A stretch of DNA of 64,000 nt from Lepus europaeus (taxonomy: Eukaryota > Chordata > Mammalia > Lagomorpha > Leporidae), in the NCBI RefSeq assembly GCF_033115175.1, contig NC_084842.1, positions 27,487,549-27,551,548 of the forward strand, in the 5' to 3' direction. A program made the translations under genes and the position numbers. Each line of letters opens with the position of its first letter. Positions within the stretch are counted from its first letter, which is position 1. Shown piece after piece: positions 11,126-21,177 of the stretch. A model generated the notes under the pieces. That model was given only the letters and a program-made list of their open reading frames with translations. It was not told the DNA's origin and did not search any database.

Positions 11126-11543
11126 TGGGTGCCAGCACTGTGGCATAGCAGGTACAGCCTCTGCCTGCACAACACCGGCATCTCATATGAGTACCAGTTT
11201 GAGTCTCGGCCTCTCCACTTCCCATCCAACTCCCTGCTAAAGTGCCTGGGAAAGCAGAGGAAGACCTCCCAAGTGCCTGGGTCCCTCCATCCCCGAGAGA
11301 CCCAGATCAAACTCCTGCCTCCAGGCTTCCGCCTGGGCCAGCCCTGGCAGTTACGGCCATTTAAAATAAACCAGGGGTGGGAATGTAGGCATGGTGGGAA
11401 GAATGTTCCTAAAGCTGTAATTATGAAGTGTATCAAGTTTGTAACTGTAAAGCTATATAGTTCTGCATAAAAAAATAAAATAAAATAAATCAGGGGATCG
11501 AAGATCTCTCTCTGTAACTTTCAAATAAATAAATCAATGTTTA
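11126..11543 (+). repeat. CSINE, old, in ING2 intron, carrying a 103-bp insertion
   Basis: Head GGGTGCCAGCACTGTGGCAT, body CACTTCCCATCCAACTCCC, tail TTTCAAATAAATAAATC; interrupted by the segment at 11378-11480. Confidence 0.85.
11378..11480 (+). mobile_element. Retro-inserted 103-bp segment of unknown origin inside a SINE
   Basis: The SINE at 11126-11543 is interrupted by 103 bp that end in an A-rich tail (GCATAAAAAAATAAAA). They are bounded by 16-bp direct repeats, TAAAATAAACCAGGGG at 11362-11377 and TAAAATAAATCAGGGG at 11481-11496. An A tail plus target duplication points to L1-driven insertion of an RNA 3' end. The last 27 or so codons (KNVPKAVIMKCIKFVTVKLY then a stop) may be a C-terminus; I do not recognise the source. 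Confidence 0.55.
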
Positions 11544-12569
11544 AAACAAATGAAAAAAATGAAAGCGAACCAAGAACACAACAGTATGTAAAGTTAGTAA
11601 AAAACCATAAAGGTTGAGCTTAGCAACTATGTGCACAGAGCGAAAATTCTATTGCTTTTCTATTAATGTTGAAGTTAATCACAACTTTACAGAATTGAGA
11701 ATTTTGACAATCTCTCAATCTTTTAAGTCCTACCATATCACTCATATTACCAGAACTAATTATGACAATTATAGATGGTCAAATAGATTTCTCTATCAAC
11801 AAATTCTAGCATTTCTGCCCAACTTCAAATAGTTTAAGTTTTGTGAAGGCAAATTTGTGCCTTTAAAGTATAAAAATCTACAGGCTTTACAATCTTCAAA
11901 GTTACCACTTGAAAAACCACAAATATTCAATATACAACTCTTAAGCACATACGTATCATTTTCTGGGTTACGACTCACATATGTGCACCACATCGGAAAA
12001 AATAACATCGGACAACTCTTACTTAAAAAGGCTTAAACAGTTTGAAACAAAGGACATTCACCTAAAGTAACAGGCTTAGGAGACAAAAAAATCCCCATTC
12101 AACGAACTGGACAAGTTACTTTTACCTGTAAAAATCAGTTTTACTTCATATAATGTCCTGGATCTGGTGCAGTGAGTGGCACACAGCGACAATCAGTATC
12201 AGCTTTATTCCCACTAAGAGATCGGCCCTACCAATCATATGGATTCAGAGGACAAATTTATGCATTCAACAACAGACTTAAATGTCGCTACACGCTACAG
12301 GCCACAGAAGTCACTCTAGAAGTGGATGCCTTGAAATCATCGGATTAGTGACGTGACTGGGAAAAACAGAGCAAGGGTACAAGAAGCTCGTGTCCAAGGT
12401 CTGTTCCTCGACTTGGGGTTATCCAACACATTTCAACTCCCGATCCGATGTCAACCTCTCCCCTGCTCGCAGCAGGTGGAGAGTGGACGACGAACGACAC
12501 TACGCGACAAAGGTCGATTCCCTGTTCTAGCTTCTTGGGTCTGACCACAAAGGGTGGTTTTCGTCCCGA
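11544..12569. other. ING2 intron next to the CpG island
   Basis: SINE-free sequence grading from A/T-rich to G/C-rich. No exon recognised. Confidence 0.5.
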
Positions 12570-12653
12570 CACTGAAACTTGGCGGAGTCGCGCCCCGGGG
12601 GCGAAGGGACGCCGGGCGGTTGCCCAGTCAACCAACCCACTTCCTCCCGGGGC

Positions 12654-12664
12654 CCGGAAGTGAC
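12654..12664 (+). promoter_or_regulatory. ETS site at island edge
   Basis: CCGGAAGTGAC is a near-ideal GABPA/ELK-type ETS site. It lies in the first intron of ING2 near the edge of the CpG island. Motif match only. Confidence 0.4.
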
Positions 12665-13644
12665 ACACGGCCCGGAACCTACGAGACTTCAGGGACAGCG
12701 ACGGGGCCAGCAGCTGTGTCCCCGTGCCGACCGACTGGCTGCGACAGGGAAAAGTCACACAGACGCCAGCTCTGGCTCTGCTGGGCCCGAGCGAACGGGC
12801 CACTGGCCAGACTGGCTCTCAAGCAGCCGGTCCCACCCGAGCCCCTGCAGCCACTAGCCATTTCCGAGGCCGGCGGAGCGCCTCGCGTCCCCGCCCCCCG
12901 CCTACGTCACGGCCGCAGGCCCCGCCCCCAGGGGCCGGGGGCCCTCCCGGCCTCACACACCCCTCTCCTCCCCTCTCTGCGGGAGACCCCTCCCCCTTTA
13001 GCCATTTGGCAGAAGGAGCTGGGCAAAGGCTACTGCGCTGGGCAGCCCGGAACTTTCCCCCGGGCGGGAGAGGGGGACAGACCGCTCGGTTCCCGAGCCG
13101 GGAGCCGGAGCCGGAGCGCGGAGGGAGGGACCTGCCCCGAGTCCGCCTTCGCGGCCCTCTCCCTCCCCCTTCCCCCCACACGTTCCAATGCATCTCCTCT
13201 CGGGGCCGGGGGCCGGGGGCCGGAGGGGGTGGGGAGCGCGGGGCGCCGCAGACCGGCGGGAGCCCGGCCGGCCGGCCGCGGCCCCCCGCCTGGCTGCACA
13301 CTCCCTCGGCGGGCGACAGGGCTTGCGGCACGGGGCCGGCAAGAGCCGGAACAAATGCTGCTTAAAATGGCTGATTCCCCTCCGCGACAGCTGCAGCCGC
13401 TGGGTCTGCAGCCGGGGCTGACGCGCGGCCCCCACCCCCACTCCGGGGACCCCGGCGAAGTCCTCGCCGCCCGCAGCGGGGGAAGGCGAGGGCCTCGAGC
13501 CCCCCTGTCCAGCTCCTCCTCCCCGCCCCACACGGCAGGAGCCCCGCCGTGTTGCACTCGCGGAGACTGTCACCGGAGAAAGGCAAAGTGGCACAGCCGG
13601 GGCAGGCAGCGGGCGGCCGTGCCCGGGAGCCCCGCGGCCCCTAC

Positions 13645-13822
13645 CTTGATATTTGTTGTCCAGCTCCCGCAGCACGGACACGTTCCTCTGCATGTCGTGC
13701 GGCAGCGACTCCACGCACTCGAGGTAGTCCTGCACGTAGCAGGTGAGCAGCCGGCTCCGCTCCCCGGTCAGGAGCGCGGCCGACGAGCACAGTTGCTGCT
13801 GCTGCTGCTGCTGCCCTAACAT
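13645..13822 (-). CDS. ING2: ING2 coding exon 1 (N-terminus, polyQ and start of ING domain)
   Basis: The exon gives 59 codons plus one base, starting at the ATG at 13822-13820. The protein begins MLG, then seven glutamines (six CAG and one CAA), then LCSSAALLTGERSRLLTCYV and the leucine-rich first helix of the ING domain (residues about 25-59, ending DNKYQ). The exon ends CAAG and is followed by the donor GTAGGG. The split codon G|AA gives the glutamate that begins exon 2. Total length is 282 residues, against about 280 in human as I recall it; the difference is most simply extra glutamines in the CAG run. I chose this ATG because it matches the MLGQQQ start of the family. The reading frame stays open upstream, but without any ATG. 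The exon lies inside a CpG island, as expected for a broadly expressed nuclear gene. Confidence 0.96.
13798..13813. repeat. CAG/CTG microsatellite encoding ING2 polyglutamine
   Basis: Run of CTG triplets on plus (CAG on minus) that encodes glutamines 4-10 of ING2. It lies within 40 bases of the CGG repeat in the leader. Confidence 0.85.
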
Positions 13823-13885
13823 CCTGCCGCCGCCGCTGCTGCTCCCGGTCGCCGCCGCCGCCGCCGCCGCCTCCGCATCCAGCAG
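13823..13885 (-). promoter_or_regulatory. ING2: ING2 5' leader with CGG repeat, open in frame with the start codon
   Basis: Read on the minus strand, the leader has seven consecutive GCG triplets (13850-13870) and a GGC/AGC-rich stretch just before the ATG. The frame continuous with ING2 is open from a TGA near 14036 down to the ATG. It contains no ATG but has CTG codons at 13880-13885 and a GTG at 13949-13951. Translated, the repeat would be seven alanines followed by TGSSSGGGR and then the normal MLGQQ start. Whether any of it is translated is unknown. Confidence 0.6.
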
Positions 13886-14021
13886 CCGCACATGCAAAAG
13901 CCGCGCTCCCCGCGGCTCGTCCGCTCGGCTGCCCGGCGCTCCGGAGGGCACCGCCGAGTCCCCCGACCTCCACTCCCCCCAAAAGAAGCCCTCACTCCCC
14001 GCCCCCGCGGTAACAAGCCCA

Positions 14022-14031
14022 GGGGCGGGGC
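14022..14031 (+). promoter_or_regulatory. GC box (Sp1-type) upstream of ING2
   Basis: GGGGCGGGGC, a consensus GC box, about 200 bases upstream of the ING2 ATG inside the CpG island. Motif match only. Confidence 0.5.
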
Positions 14032-14132
14032 GAGATCAGGGCTCCCCCTCCGTTCCCCCCGCCCTCCCCAGGACGAGAGCCGCGGGGATCCCCCCCCCTC
14101 AGCGGAGCTGGCGCCGGGGTCCCGGGCGGGGA

Positions 14133-14142
14133 CACTTCCTGT
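14133..14142 (-). promoter_or_regulatory. ETS-type site upstream of ING2
   Basis: CACTTCCTGT on plus reads ACAGGAAGTG on minus, a good ETS-family match about 310 bases upstream of the ING2 ATG. Motif match only. Confidence 0.4.
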
Positions 14143-14286
14143 CCCCCGCAAAGTCCCCAGATGCTACCCACGCCGCCTCGTCGCTCGGATCCCCCTGACA
14201 AACCCCTCTCCCCCCACGGTCAGCCTCCGCGCCTGTCCGAGAGTCTCTCACTGGACTGCCCCCGCCCCTCCGGCTGTGGCCGCCTC

Positions 14287-14298
14287 TGCGCCTGCGCA
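14287..14298. promoter_or_regulatory. NRF1-like palindrome
   Basis: TGCGCCTGCGCA matches the NRF1 palindrome (GCGCATGCGC class) closely and sits in the CpG island upstream of ING2. Motif match only. Confidence 0.5.
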
Positions 14299-14386
14299 GG
14301 GCGCCGTCCTGAGAAGGCCGGGGGCCCGCCCCTACCGCCCCACCGAAGGGTTCGCATTCTCCCGCTTTCCGTCCGCCGCCCGGGCG

Positions 14387-14391
14387 ATTGG
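14387..14391 (-). promoter_or_regulatory. CCAAT box on the minus strand
   Basis: GCGATTGGTC on plus gives CCAAT on minus, about 570 bases upstream of the ING2 ATG. This position would suit a transcription start further upstream than exon 1, or a divergent start. Confidence 0.35.
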
Positions 14392-14705
14392 TCTGTCAAC
14401 TCTCGGCCGCGGGGGGAGGGTGCGGAGGGCGGCCAAACGGCAGGCTGTGCCCCGCCCCCCCTTAAAGGGGAAGCACTGTCAAACCCGCTTCCCCGCCCGC
14501 GCTCTGACTGGGACCTGAGAGCAAAGGTGGCCGAATTCTTCCTTCCGTCCTTCCCACTGGGAGAGGGGAGCCGTGGCCCGGCTCACTCGGCCCAGGGTGA
14601 TCCACTTTTCCCCCTCGTCGGGCGGATCGAGCGCGGCTCCCCGCGAGCCTTAAAAGGAGCCGCCGGCAGCTGCTCTCCGTTTGCACCCCGCAGTGAGGCC
14701 CGCGG

Positions 14706-14730
14706 GAACTACGCGACCCAGCGTGCAGCG
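14706..14730 (+). promoter_or_regulatory. ZNF143/SBS-like element
   Basis: GAACTACGCGACCCAGCGTG followed by CAGCG resembles the promoter element ACTACAATTCCCAGCATGC (ZNF143/THAP11 class) with several changes. The spacing of ACTAC to CCCAGC is kept. It lies nearly 900 bases from the ING2 ATG and may mark a second start region in the island. Confidence 0.35.
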
Positions 14731-15200
14731 GGGCGCTGCTCCCGGCATGCACGGCGGCTGTGTTCCCGCCGAGCCGCCGCGGCTCGCCGGCCGCTGCCTC
14801 AGCGCTGCCCGGGGGCCGCGAGCCTCCTCCCGGCGCCGCCCTGGGGCTTCCCCAGCAGCGGGGAGGTAGGCGATGCTCCCTGTGGCCCCCGCCGTTCTCC
14901 GTACCCTCCACGTTGTCGCCTGCGAGGGCCCGGTGCGGCTTCGCTCTGCCTTGGGGTGACCCGGAGGACCCCCGGCGCCGGGGTGGCCAGCTGTGGCCAG
15001 GGTTCCCCTCCTGTTGAGGGGGCAGGGGTGTGAAAGTGGCCAGTACACGGCCGTTCAGAACGAAGCAAAACCTTTTCGGGGGTCGGAACGTTTAGGCATT
15101 AGACGCGGGCGAGGGTTTGCGGGCGGAGGGAGGGGCGCTGCACGATGGTCACCCCGTCCTCCCCTTCGGCCATGCCGAAGGGGCCCAGGGGCTGACGGTG

Positions 15201-15888
15201 AGACCCCAGGCCACAGTCCGGCCCGCGAAATGATGGATTCCCATCGATTAATTTCTGGGTAACGTAAATGAAATGTTTTCTTTACAGGCGGACGTTGAGT
15301 ATATAGAATAACGAGTGTTATCGAAAGAAAAGGGTGGAAGTAGAGCGAATGAATGCACGGAGGATTTTAATGGAACGCCTTTGTAAACAAACCCTATTGT
15401 GAGTAAAAGCAAAATGTGACCGAGTGATGAATTTAGCCGTTATAATCAGTTTAGAAGCATGGACACCTGTAGGGTGACCGATTTAGAGCAGTTTTGAGAC
15501 AGCTGTTAGTGGTAAGTACCCATTGACATGCAAAGCAAACTCTAGAGCTTGATCTGGAGGAAAAATTAAAACTTCAGGGAGTTCCATGCTTTGGAAACAA
15601 TAAAATATTGCGAAGGGTTGGGAGACTGTCCTGTGTTATCCTGTGACGCTTTGAGGTTTCAACCCCTTGGATATTAAGTCAACCCAGACAGCACAGTGAA
15701 TTGCATTCTTGAGACTGTTTTGGGGGTTTTTCTTGTCATTCTGTAACGCTTTCAGATTAAGCACCCAACTTCTCAAAAACCAGACTTTGTTAAGTATTAA
15801 ATTTTACTGAGTTTTACCTGAACCCTGTCATGTTGTTTTGTTTTCACACATATTTGAATCAAATTGTCATTATTCAAAAATAATACCA
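15201..15888. other. Island flank, nothing seen
   Basis: Unique sequence upstream of the ING2 promoter, no SINE. It would be the body of any divergent transcript, but no exon signals stand out. Confidence 0.45.
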
Positions 15889-16188
15889 AGGCTGGCGCTG
15901 CAGCTCAATAAGCTAATCCTCAGCCTGCGGTGCCAGCACACCGGATTCTAGTCCAGGTCCGGGCAACATATTCTGTCCCGGTTGCCCCTCTTCCTGCCCA
16001 GCTCTGCTATGGCCTGGGAGTGCAGTGGAGGATGGCCCAAGTGCTTGGGCCCTGCACCCGCATGAGAGACCAGGAGAAGCAGCTGAATCCTGGCTTCGTC
16101 CATTGGAGGGTGAACTAATGGGAAAAAAAGGAAGACCTTTCTCTCTCTCTCTCTCTCTCACTGTCCACTCTGCCTGTCAAAAAAAATA
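15889..16188 (+). repeat. CSINE, young type, internally shortened
   Basis: First of three same-strand C repeats in a row. Part of the middle (GGATCAGCG region) is missing. Confidence 0.92.
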
Positions 16189-16210
16189 TATAATCATAAT
16201 AATAATACTA

Positions 16211-16488
16211 GGCCGGCGCCGTGGCTTAACAGGCTAATCCTCTGCCTTGCCGCACCGGCACACCGGGTTCTAGTCCCGGTTGGGGTGCCGGATTCTGTCC
16301 CGTTTGCCCCTCTTCCAGGCCAGCTCTCTGCTATGGCCCGGGAGTGCAGTGGAGGATGGCCCAAGTGCTTGGGCCCTGCACCTGCATGGGAGACCAGGAG
16401 AAGCACTTGGCTCCCGGCTTCGCATCAGCACAATGTGCCGGCCGCAGTGGCCATTGGAGGGTGAACCAACGGCAAAAAGGAAGACCTT

Positions 16489-16519
<31 letters not shown>

Positions 16520-16540
16520 ACTCTGCCTGTCAAAAAAAAA
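16211..16540 (+). repeat. CSINE, young, full length
   Basis: Head GGCCGGCGCCGTGGCTTAAC, tail CTGTCAAAAAAAAA; flanked by TAATAATAC runs. Confidence 0.94.
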
Positions 16541-16568
16541 TAATAATAATAATAATACCAGACACCCA

Positions 16569-16845
16569 GGGTTGGTGCCGTGGCTCATTTGGTTAATCCT
16601 CCGCCTGCGGCGCCAGCATCCCATTTGGGCGCCGGTTCTAGACTTCTAGTCCAGCTCTGGTATGGCCTGGGAAAGCAGTAGAAGATGGCCCAAATCCTTG
16701 GACCCCTGCACCCACATGGGAGACCAGGACAACGCACCTGGCTTTGGGCCGTTGCGGCCATTTGGAGGGTGAACCAACGGAAGGAAGATCTTTGTCTCTC
16801 CCTCTCACTGTAACTCTACCTCTCAAATAAATAAAGTCTTTAATA
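16569..16845 (+). repeat. CSINE, intermediate, internally deleted
   Basis: Head GGGTTGGTGCCGTGGCTCAT, tail CTACCTCTCAAATAAATAAA; third of the 15.9-16.8 kb series. Confidence 0.9.
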
Positions 16846-17240
16846 ATAGTACTAATACCAGATACCTTGTTATTTACTGATTCGGGTTCCTTACTGAATA
16901 CACCCCTGGTTTTTACTCACCTGAAGAGTGATCTACAGGCAGATAAGGCATGTGGCTAGAAACTGGAAGTGAGAGAAGGCCATGAAGCAGAGTACACTTT
17001 CTAGGAATCTAGAGCAAGGTGAGAGGAAGGAAGGATGAATAAGTAAGGCATAGGAGACTTCATAGCATTGTTCTCATTCTTTCATCATTCTATCGAACAG
17101 CTGAAAGGAAGCAAAGAATACAAGTAATATTTCAGCTGCTATTGGTCTAAACTTGTTAAACAGTCTAGCATGATCATCTCTGTGTGTGAGTTATTTCAGA
17201 CATTTGCTTTTTTAAATTTATTTACAAAGGTTAATAATCT

Positions 17241-17587
17241 GGCCAGCTCCGCGGCTCACTAGGCTAATCCTCTGCCTGCAGCTCCGGCACCCCAGGTTCT
17301 AGTACCAGTCGGGGCGCCGGATTCTGTCCCAGTTGCTCCTCTTCCAGTCCAGCTCTCTGCTGTGGCCCGGGAGTGCAGTGGAGGATGGCCCAAGTCCTTG
17401 GGCCCTGCACCCGCATGGGAGACCAGGAGAGCCGCTTGGTTCCTGGCTTCAGATCAGCGCGGTGTGCCGGCCGCAGCAGCCATTGGGGGGTGAACCAACG
17501 GAAAAAGGAAGACCTTTCTCTGTCTCTCACTGTCCACTCTGCCTGCCAAAAAAAAAACAAAAAAAAAAAAAAAAAACAAAAAAACAC
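17241..17587 (+). repeat. CSINE, young, full length
   Basis: Head GGCCAGCTCCGCGGCTCACT, A-rich tail; perfect 16-bp duplication CAAAGGTTAATAATCT at 17225-17240 and 17588-17603. Confidence 0.95.
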
Positions 17588-17691
17588 CAAAGGTTAATAA
17601 TCTAAGGCTTATTCCTGCTGTACTTGTAAAAAGAGAGGGTGCTTATGTGGGGGGGGGAATCACCAAACTCCCTAGACGTAACTTTTTTTTT

Positions 17692-18000
17692 AACATTTTT
17701 ATTAATTTATTTGAAAGGCAGAGTTACAAAGAGGCAGAGAGAAGGAGGGAGAGAAAGGTCTTCCATCTGCTGGTTCACTCCCCCAATGGCCACAACAGCC
17801 AGAGCTGGCCTATCTGGAGCTGAGAGCTTCCTGGGGCCTCCCACACAAGTGCAGGGGCCCAAGGACTTGTGCCATCTAACATTACTTTCCCAGATCCTGC
17901 CAGAGAGCTGGATCAGAAGTGGAGCAGACAGGATTCGAAACAGCGCCCATATGGGATGCCGGCACTGCAGGCCATGGCTACACCACAGCATCAGCCCCTA
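17692..18000 (-). repeat. CSINE
   Basis: Minus copy from ATTTTTATTAATTTATTTGA to CCACAGCATCAGCCCC. Confidence 0.92.
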
Positions 18001-18519
18001 GTCGACTTTGGTTATTCATAAATGTCCTTTGCAACTCAGTAGTCACCTACCTGGAAATTTTGGGCCTCCTCACATTGGCTCTCTTGACTCTTCTAAATAC
18101 AAAATTTAAAAATCCTCAATTCTCTGCAACACAGAAGTTAATTGGTGCTATTTAATAATACGAATAAAGCAAACTAGCATCTTAATTTCTCTATGTTTTC
18201 TGTTCTTAAAGCAACTCTCACAGTGACCTTAAGAAAGATAACTAACTGATGCCTCCAAATTAGTGTCTGGATTTTCTTTAATTTGTAAGTCAATTACTTG
18301 AAAAAGTCCCTGGCAAAAATGTTTATGCCACCATACCATCTCTTAACATCCCTTATTTATATTGTGAGGGGACAGCAACAACTTCAAAGGGATTAAAAAA
18401 AAAAAACTAACAAATAGTGAACAATTTTGAAATATACCTCCTGGGAAGTTTCAGCTTCTGCTGAGTCAGGCCAATTAAATTGAAGTTCTTTTCGTTTTCT
18501 TATTTTTTTTTTGAATTTT

Positions 18520-18935
18520 TCAAAAGATTTTTTATTTATTTTACTTCAGAGTTACACAGAGAGAGAAGGAGAGGCAGAAAGAGAGAGAGGTTTTTTTTTT
18601 TTTTTTCTTTTTTTGACAGGCAGAGTGGACAGTGAGAGAGAGAGAGAGAAAGGTCTTCCTTTACCATTGGTTCACCCTCCAATGGCCGCTGGGGCCGGCG
18701 CGCTGCGGCCGGCACACCACGCTGATCCAAAGGCAGGAGCCAGGTGCTTCTCCTGGTCTCCCATGTGGGTGCGGGGCCCAAGGACTTGGGCCATCCTCCA
18801 CTGCCCTCCCGGGCCACAGCAGAGAGCTGGCCTGAAAGAGGGGCAACCAGGACAGAATCCAGTGTCCCGACCAGGATTAGAAGCCGGTGTGCCAGCGCCG
18901 CAGGCGGAGGATTAGCCTACTGAGCAGCAGCGCCC
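18520..18935 (-). repeat. Old CSINE tail fragment followed by a young CSINE
   Basis: An old minus fragment (18520-18590, GATTTTTTATTTATTTTACT) is cut by a young minus copy (18591-18935, TTTGACAGGCAGAGTGGACA to GCGCCCCC). The rest of the older copy is absent. Confidence 0.9.
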
Positions 18936-19139
18936 CCTCTAGAACGCTCAAGTGATCCCTGCCCCTCAGAAGACTGCTGTCAGGACTTCAAGTATGTGCA
19001 AGTATAGCATTGGGTAGGTGCTTAAACTCCTCATGATGTTATGACGTTAACCCTTTATGGTCAAGCAGAAGCTCAGTCTCCATGCCTCCCACTCCATATG
19101 GGCAGAACTGAACACAGTACTGTAACAAAAGTCCCGGGC

Positions 19140-19460
19140 CTGGGACCCGCGTTGTGGCGCGGTGGGTTAAGCTGCCACTTGCAACAGAGGCATCGCATAT
19201 TGGAGGGCAGGTTGGAGTCCCAGCTGCTCCACCTCTAACCAGCTCCCAGTTAATGCACCTGGGAAAGCAGCTGATGATGGCCCAAGTGCTTGGGTGCCTG
19301 CCACCCATGTGGGAGACCCTGAGGGAGTTCCTGGCTCTTGGATTCAACCTGGCCCAGTCCTGGCTATTGAAGGCATTTGGGGAGTGAACCAGCAGATGGA
19401 AGATCTCTGTCTCTCTTTCTCTCTATTACTCTGCCTTTCAAATTAAGAAAATCAACTTAA
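19140..19460 (+). repeat. CSINE
   Basis: Head GGGACCCGCGTTGTGGCGCG, tail TGCCTTTCAAATTAAG. Confidence 0.9.
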
Positions 19461-19494
19461 AAAAACAAAGTCATAGACCTTATTTTCTCCCTTT

Positions 19495-19817
19495 TTTTAA
19501 AGATTTATTTTATTTATTTGAAAGGTAGAGTTAGAGAGAGGTAGAGACAGAGAGAGAGGTCTTCCATCTGCTGGTTCACTCCCCAGATGGCCGCAACGGC
19601 CGGAGCTGCACCGATCCGAAGCCAGGAGCGAGGAGCTTCTTCCGGGTCTCCCATGTGGGTGCAGGGGCCCAAGGACTTGGGCCATCTTCTACTGCTATCC
19701 CAGGCCATAGCAGAGAGCTGGATTGGAAGAGGAGCAGCTGGGACTCAAACCAGCGCCCATGTGGGATGCTGGCGCTTCAGGCCAGGGCGTTAACCCACTG
19801 CACCACAGCGCCAGCCC
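19495..19817 (-). repeat. CSINE
   Basis: TTTAAAGATTTATTTTATTT to ACCACAGCGCCAGCCCCC. Confidence 0.93.
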
Positions 19818-19995
19818 CCTCATTTTCCTATTTTTTTTTAATGATTTTTAAATGTTTTATCATGGAAATTTTCAAATATAAAAGTATCCTTATCATATAA
19901 TGGCTAATACTATTCAGTTTATAACCTGTTCTCCCTTACCCTTAGTGAATTATTGTATTTTATCCATAAATGCTTTAAATATGAACAGATAACTT

Positions 19996-20295
19996 TTAAA
20001 AAGAATATTTTTTTTATTTGAAAGGAGTAGGTACAGAGAGAGAGCCAGGGGAGAGAGATCTTCCATCTGCTGATCCACTGCCCAAAAGGCTGCAATGGCT
20101 GGGGCTGGGCAAGACCAAAGCCAGGAGCTTCATCCAGGTCTCCCACATGGGTGGAGGGGACCAAGTGCTTGGGCTACCTGCTGCTTTCCCAGGCACATTA
20201 GCAGGGAGCTGGATCGGAAGTAGAGCAGCCAGAACTCCCATATGGGATGCCAGTGTCACTGGCAGCTTAACCCTCTATGCCATAACACTGGCCCT
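19996..20295 (-). repeat. CSINE, old
   Basis: TTTTTTTTATTTGAAAGGAG to CATAACACTGGCCC. Confidence 0.88.
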
Positions 20296-20657
20296 GAGAA
20301 ATGACTGTTTAAAACATATCCACAATGCCACTGTTATTTAACATCTAACAATTCACATCTTCTGATTTCCCTATTTCCTCATTAAATCTTGTTATGATTA
20401 GTGTGTTTAGTGGGTCCAAACAAGTTCTGCATATTTCATTTGCTTAGGGAGGTCTTTAGTAAGAGGCTAATAATTCCCCCCATTCAATTCAATGAAGCAG
20501 ATGGCAGTGTTTTTCTAAGGAACACATTGGATGTTTGAAAAGCACTGTTTTGGAAAATTAAAGAAAATAACTTGAAATTAAATCCTCAGGTCAAAACGTT
20601 ACCAGTGGATAGCCTCTCCAGAAAGGTAATCATACTTAATACAAATAAATCCTTACT

Positions 20658-21031
20658 GGCCAGTGCCACAGCTCAATAGGCTAATCCTCCGCCTTACAGC
20701 ACTGGCACACCGGGGTCTAGTCCCGGTTGGGGCGCTGGATTCTGTCCCGGTTGCCCCTCTTCCAGGCCAGCTCTCTGCTATGGCCGGGGAGTGCAGTGGA
20801 GGATGGCCCAAGTGCTTGGGCCCTGCACCCCATGGGAGACCAGGAGAAGTACCTGGCTCCTGCCTTTGGATCAGCGTAGTGCGCCGGCCGCAGCGCGCCC
20901 GCCACGGCGACCATTGGAGGGTGAACCAACAGCAAAAGGAAGACCTTTCTCTCTGTCTCTCTCTCTCTCACTGTCCACTCTGCCTGTCACAAAAAAAAAA
21001 AAAAAAAAAAAAAGAAAAAGAAAAAGAAAAA
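20658..21031 (+). repeat. CSINE, young, long A-rich tail
   Basis: Head GGCCAGTGCCACAGCTCAAT; the tail contains AAAAAG repeats; target duplication ATAAATCCTTACT on both sides. Confidence 0.94.
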
Positions 21032-21177
21032 AATAAATCCTTACTAATCTAGAAGGTTGTCTTACTTTTGAGTAATTTGTTCTAGAAGATCCAGTGAAGC
21101 ATTTAAAATTACACTAAAAATACCCAGACTTTAAATACATTAGTATAAAAAATAAGCTAAAAGAAAACCTGAGCTAA

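Larger units (their letters stand above)
8060..13644 (-). other. ING2: ING2 intron 1 (single intron)
   Basis: GT-AG intron of about 5.6 kb on the minus strand, donor at 13643-13644 and acceptor AG at 8060-8061. It holds four C-repeat SINEs (8132-8800, two nested; 9688-10012; 11126-11543), a MIR-like relic (10635-10770) and otherwise unique A/T-rich DNA. A two-exon structure with the break in the ING domain is what I expect for ING2. Confidence 0.93.
12570..15200. promoter_or_regulatory. CpG island covering ING2 exon 1 and promoter
   Basis: About 2.6 kb of G/C-rich, CpG-dense DNA (CGCC, GCGG and CCGG throughout) with sharp edges into A/T-rich DNA and no SINE insertion. It spans ING2 exon 1, its 5' UTR, and about 1.3 kb upstream. 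The island extends well beyond the exon on both sides, so additional or divergent start sites are possible. Long open frames across it, including one of 421 codons on the plus strand, come from the base composition and are not genes. Confidence 0.9.

Noticed and set aside
12554-13819. 421-codon open frame on the plus strand over the CpG island
   Set aside because: It runs antisense through ING2 exon 1 and its leader, is dominated by P, R, G and A from G/C-rich DNA, and has no recognisable domain.
12998-13951. 317-codon minus frame containing the ING2 N-terminus
   Set aside because: It begins at a GTG and reads through the exon 1 donor into the intron. Only 13645-13822 is ING2 coding; the upstream part is reported as a separate hypothesis.
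14161-15033. 290-codon plus frame
   Set aside because: Composition-driven open frame in the CpG island with no motif, no codon bias and overlapping frames of similar length on both strands.
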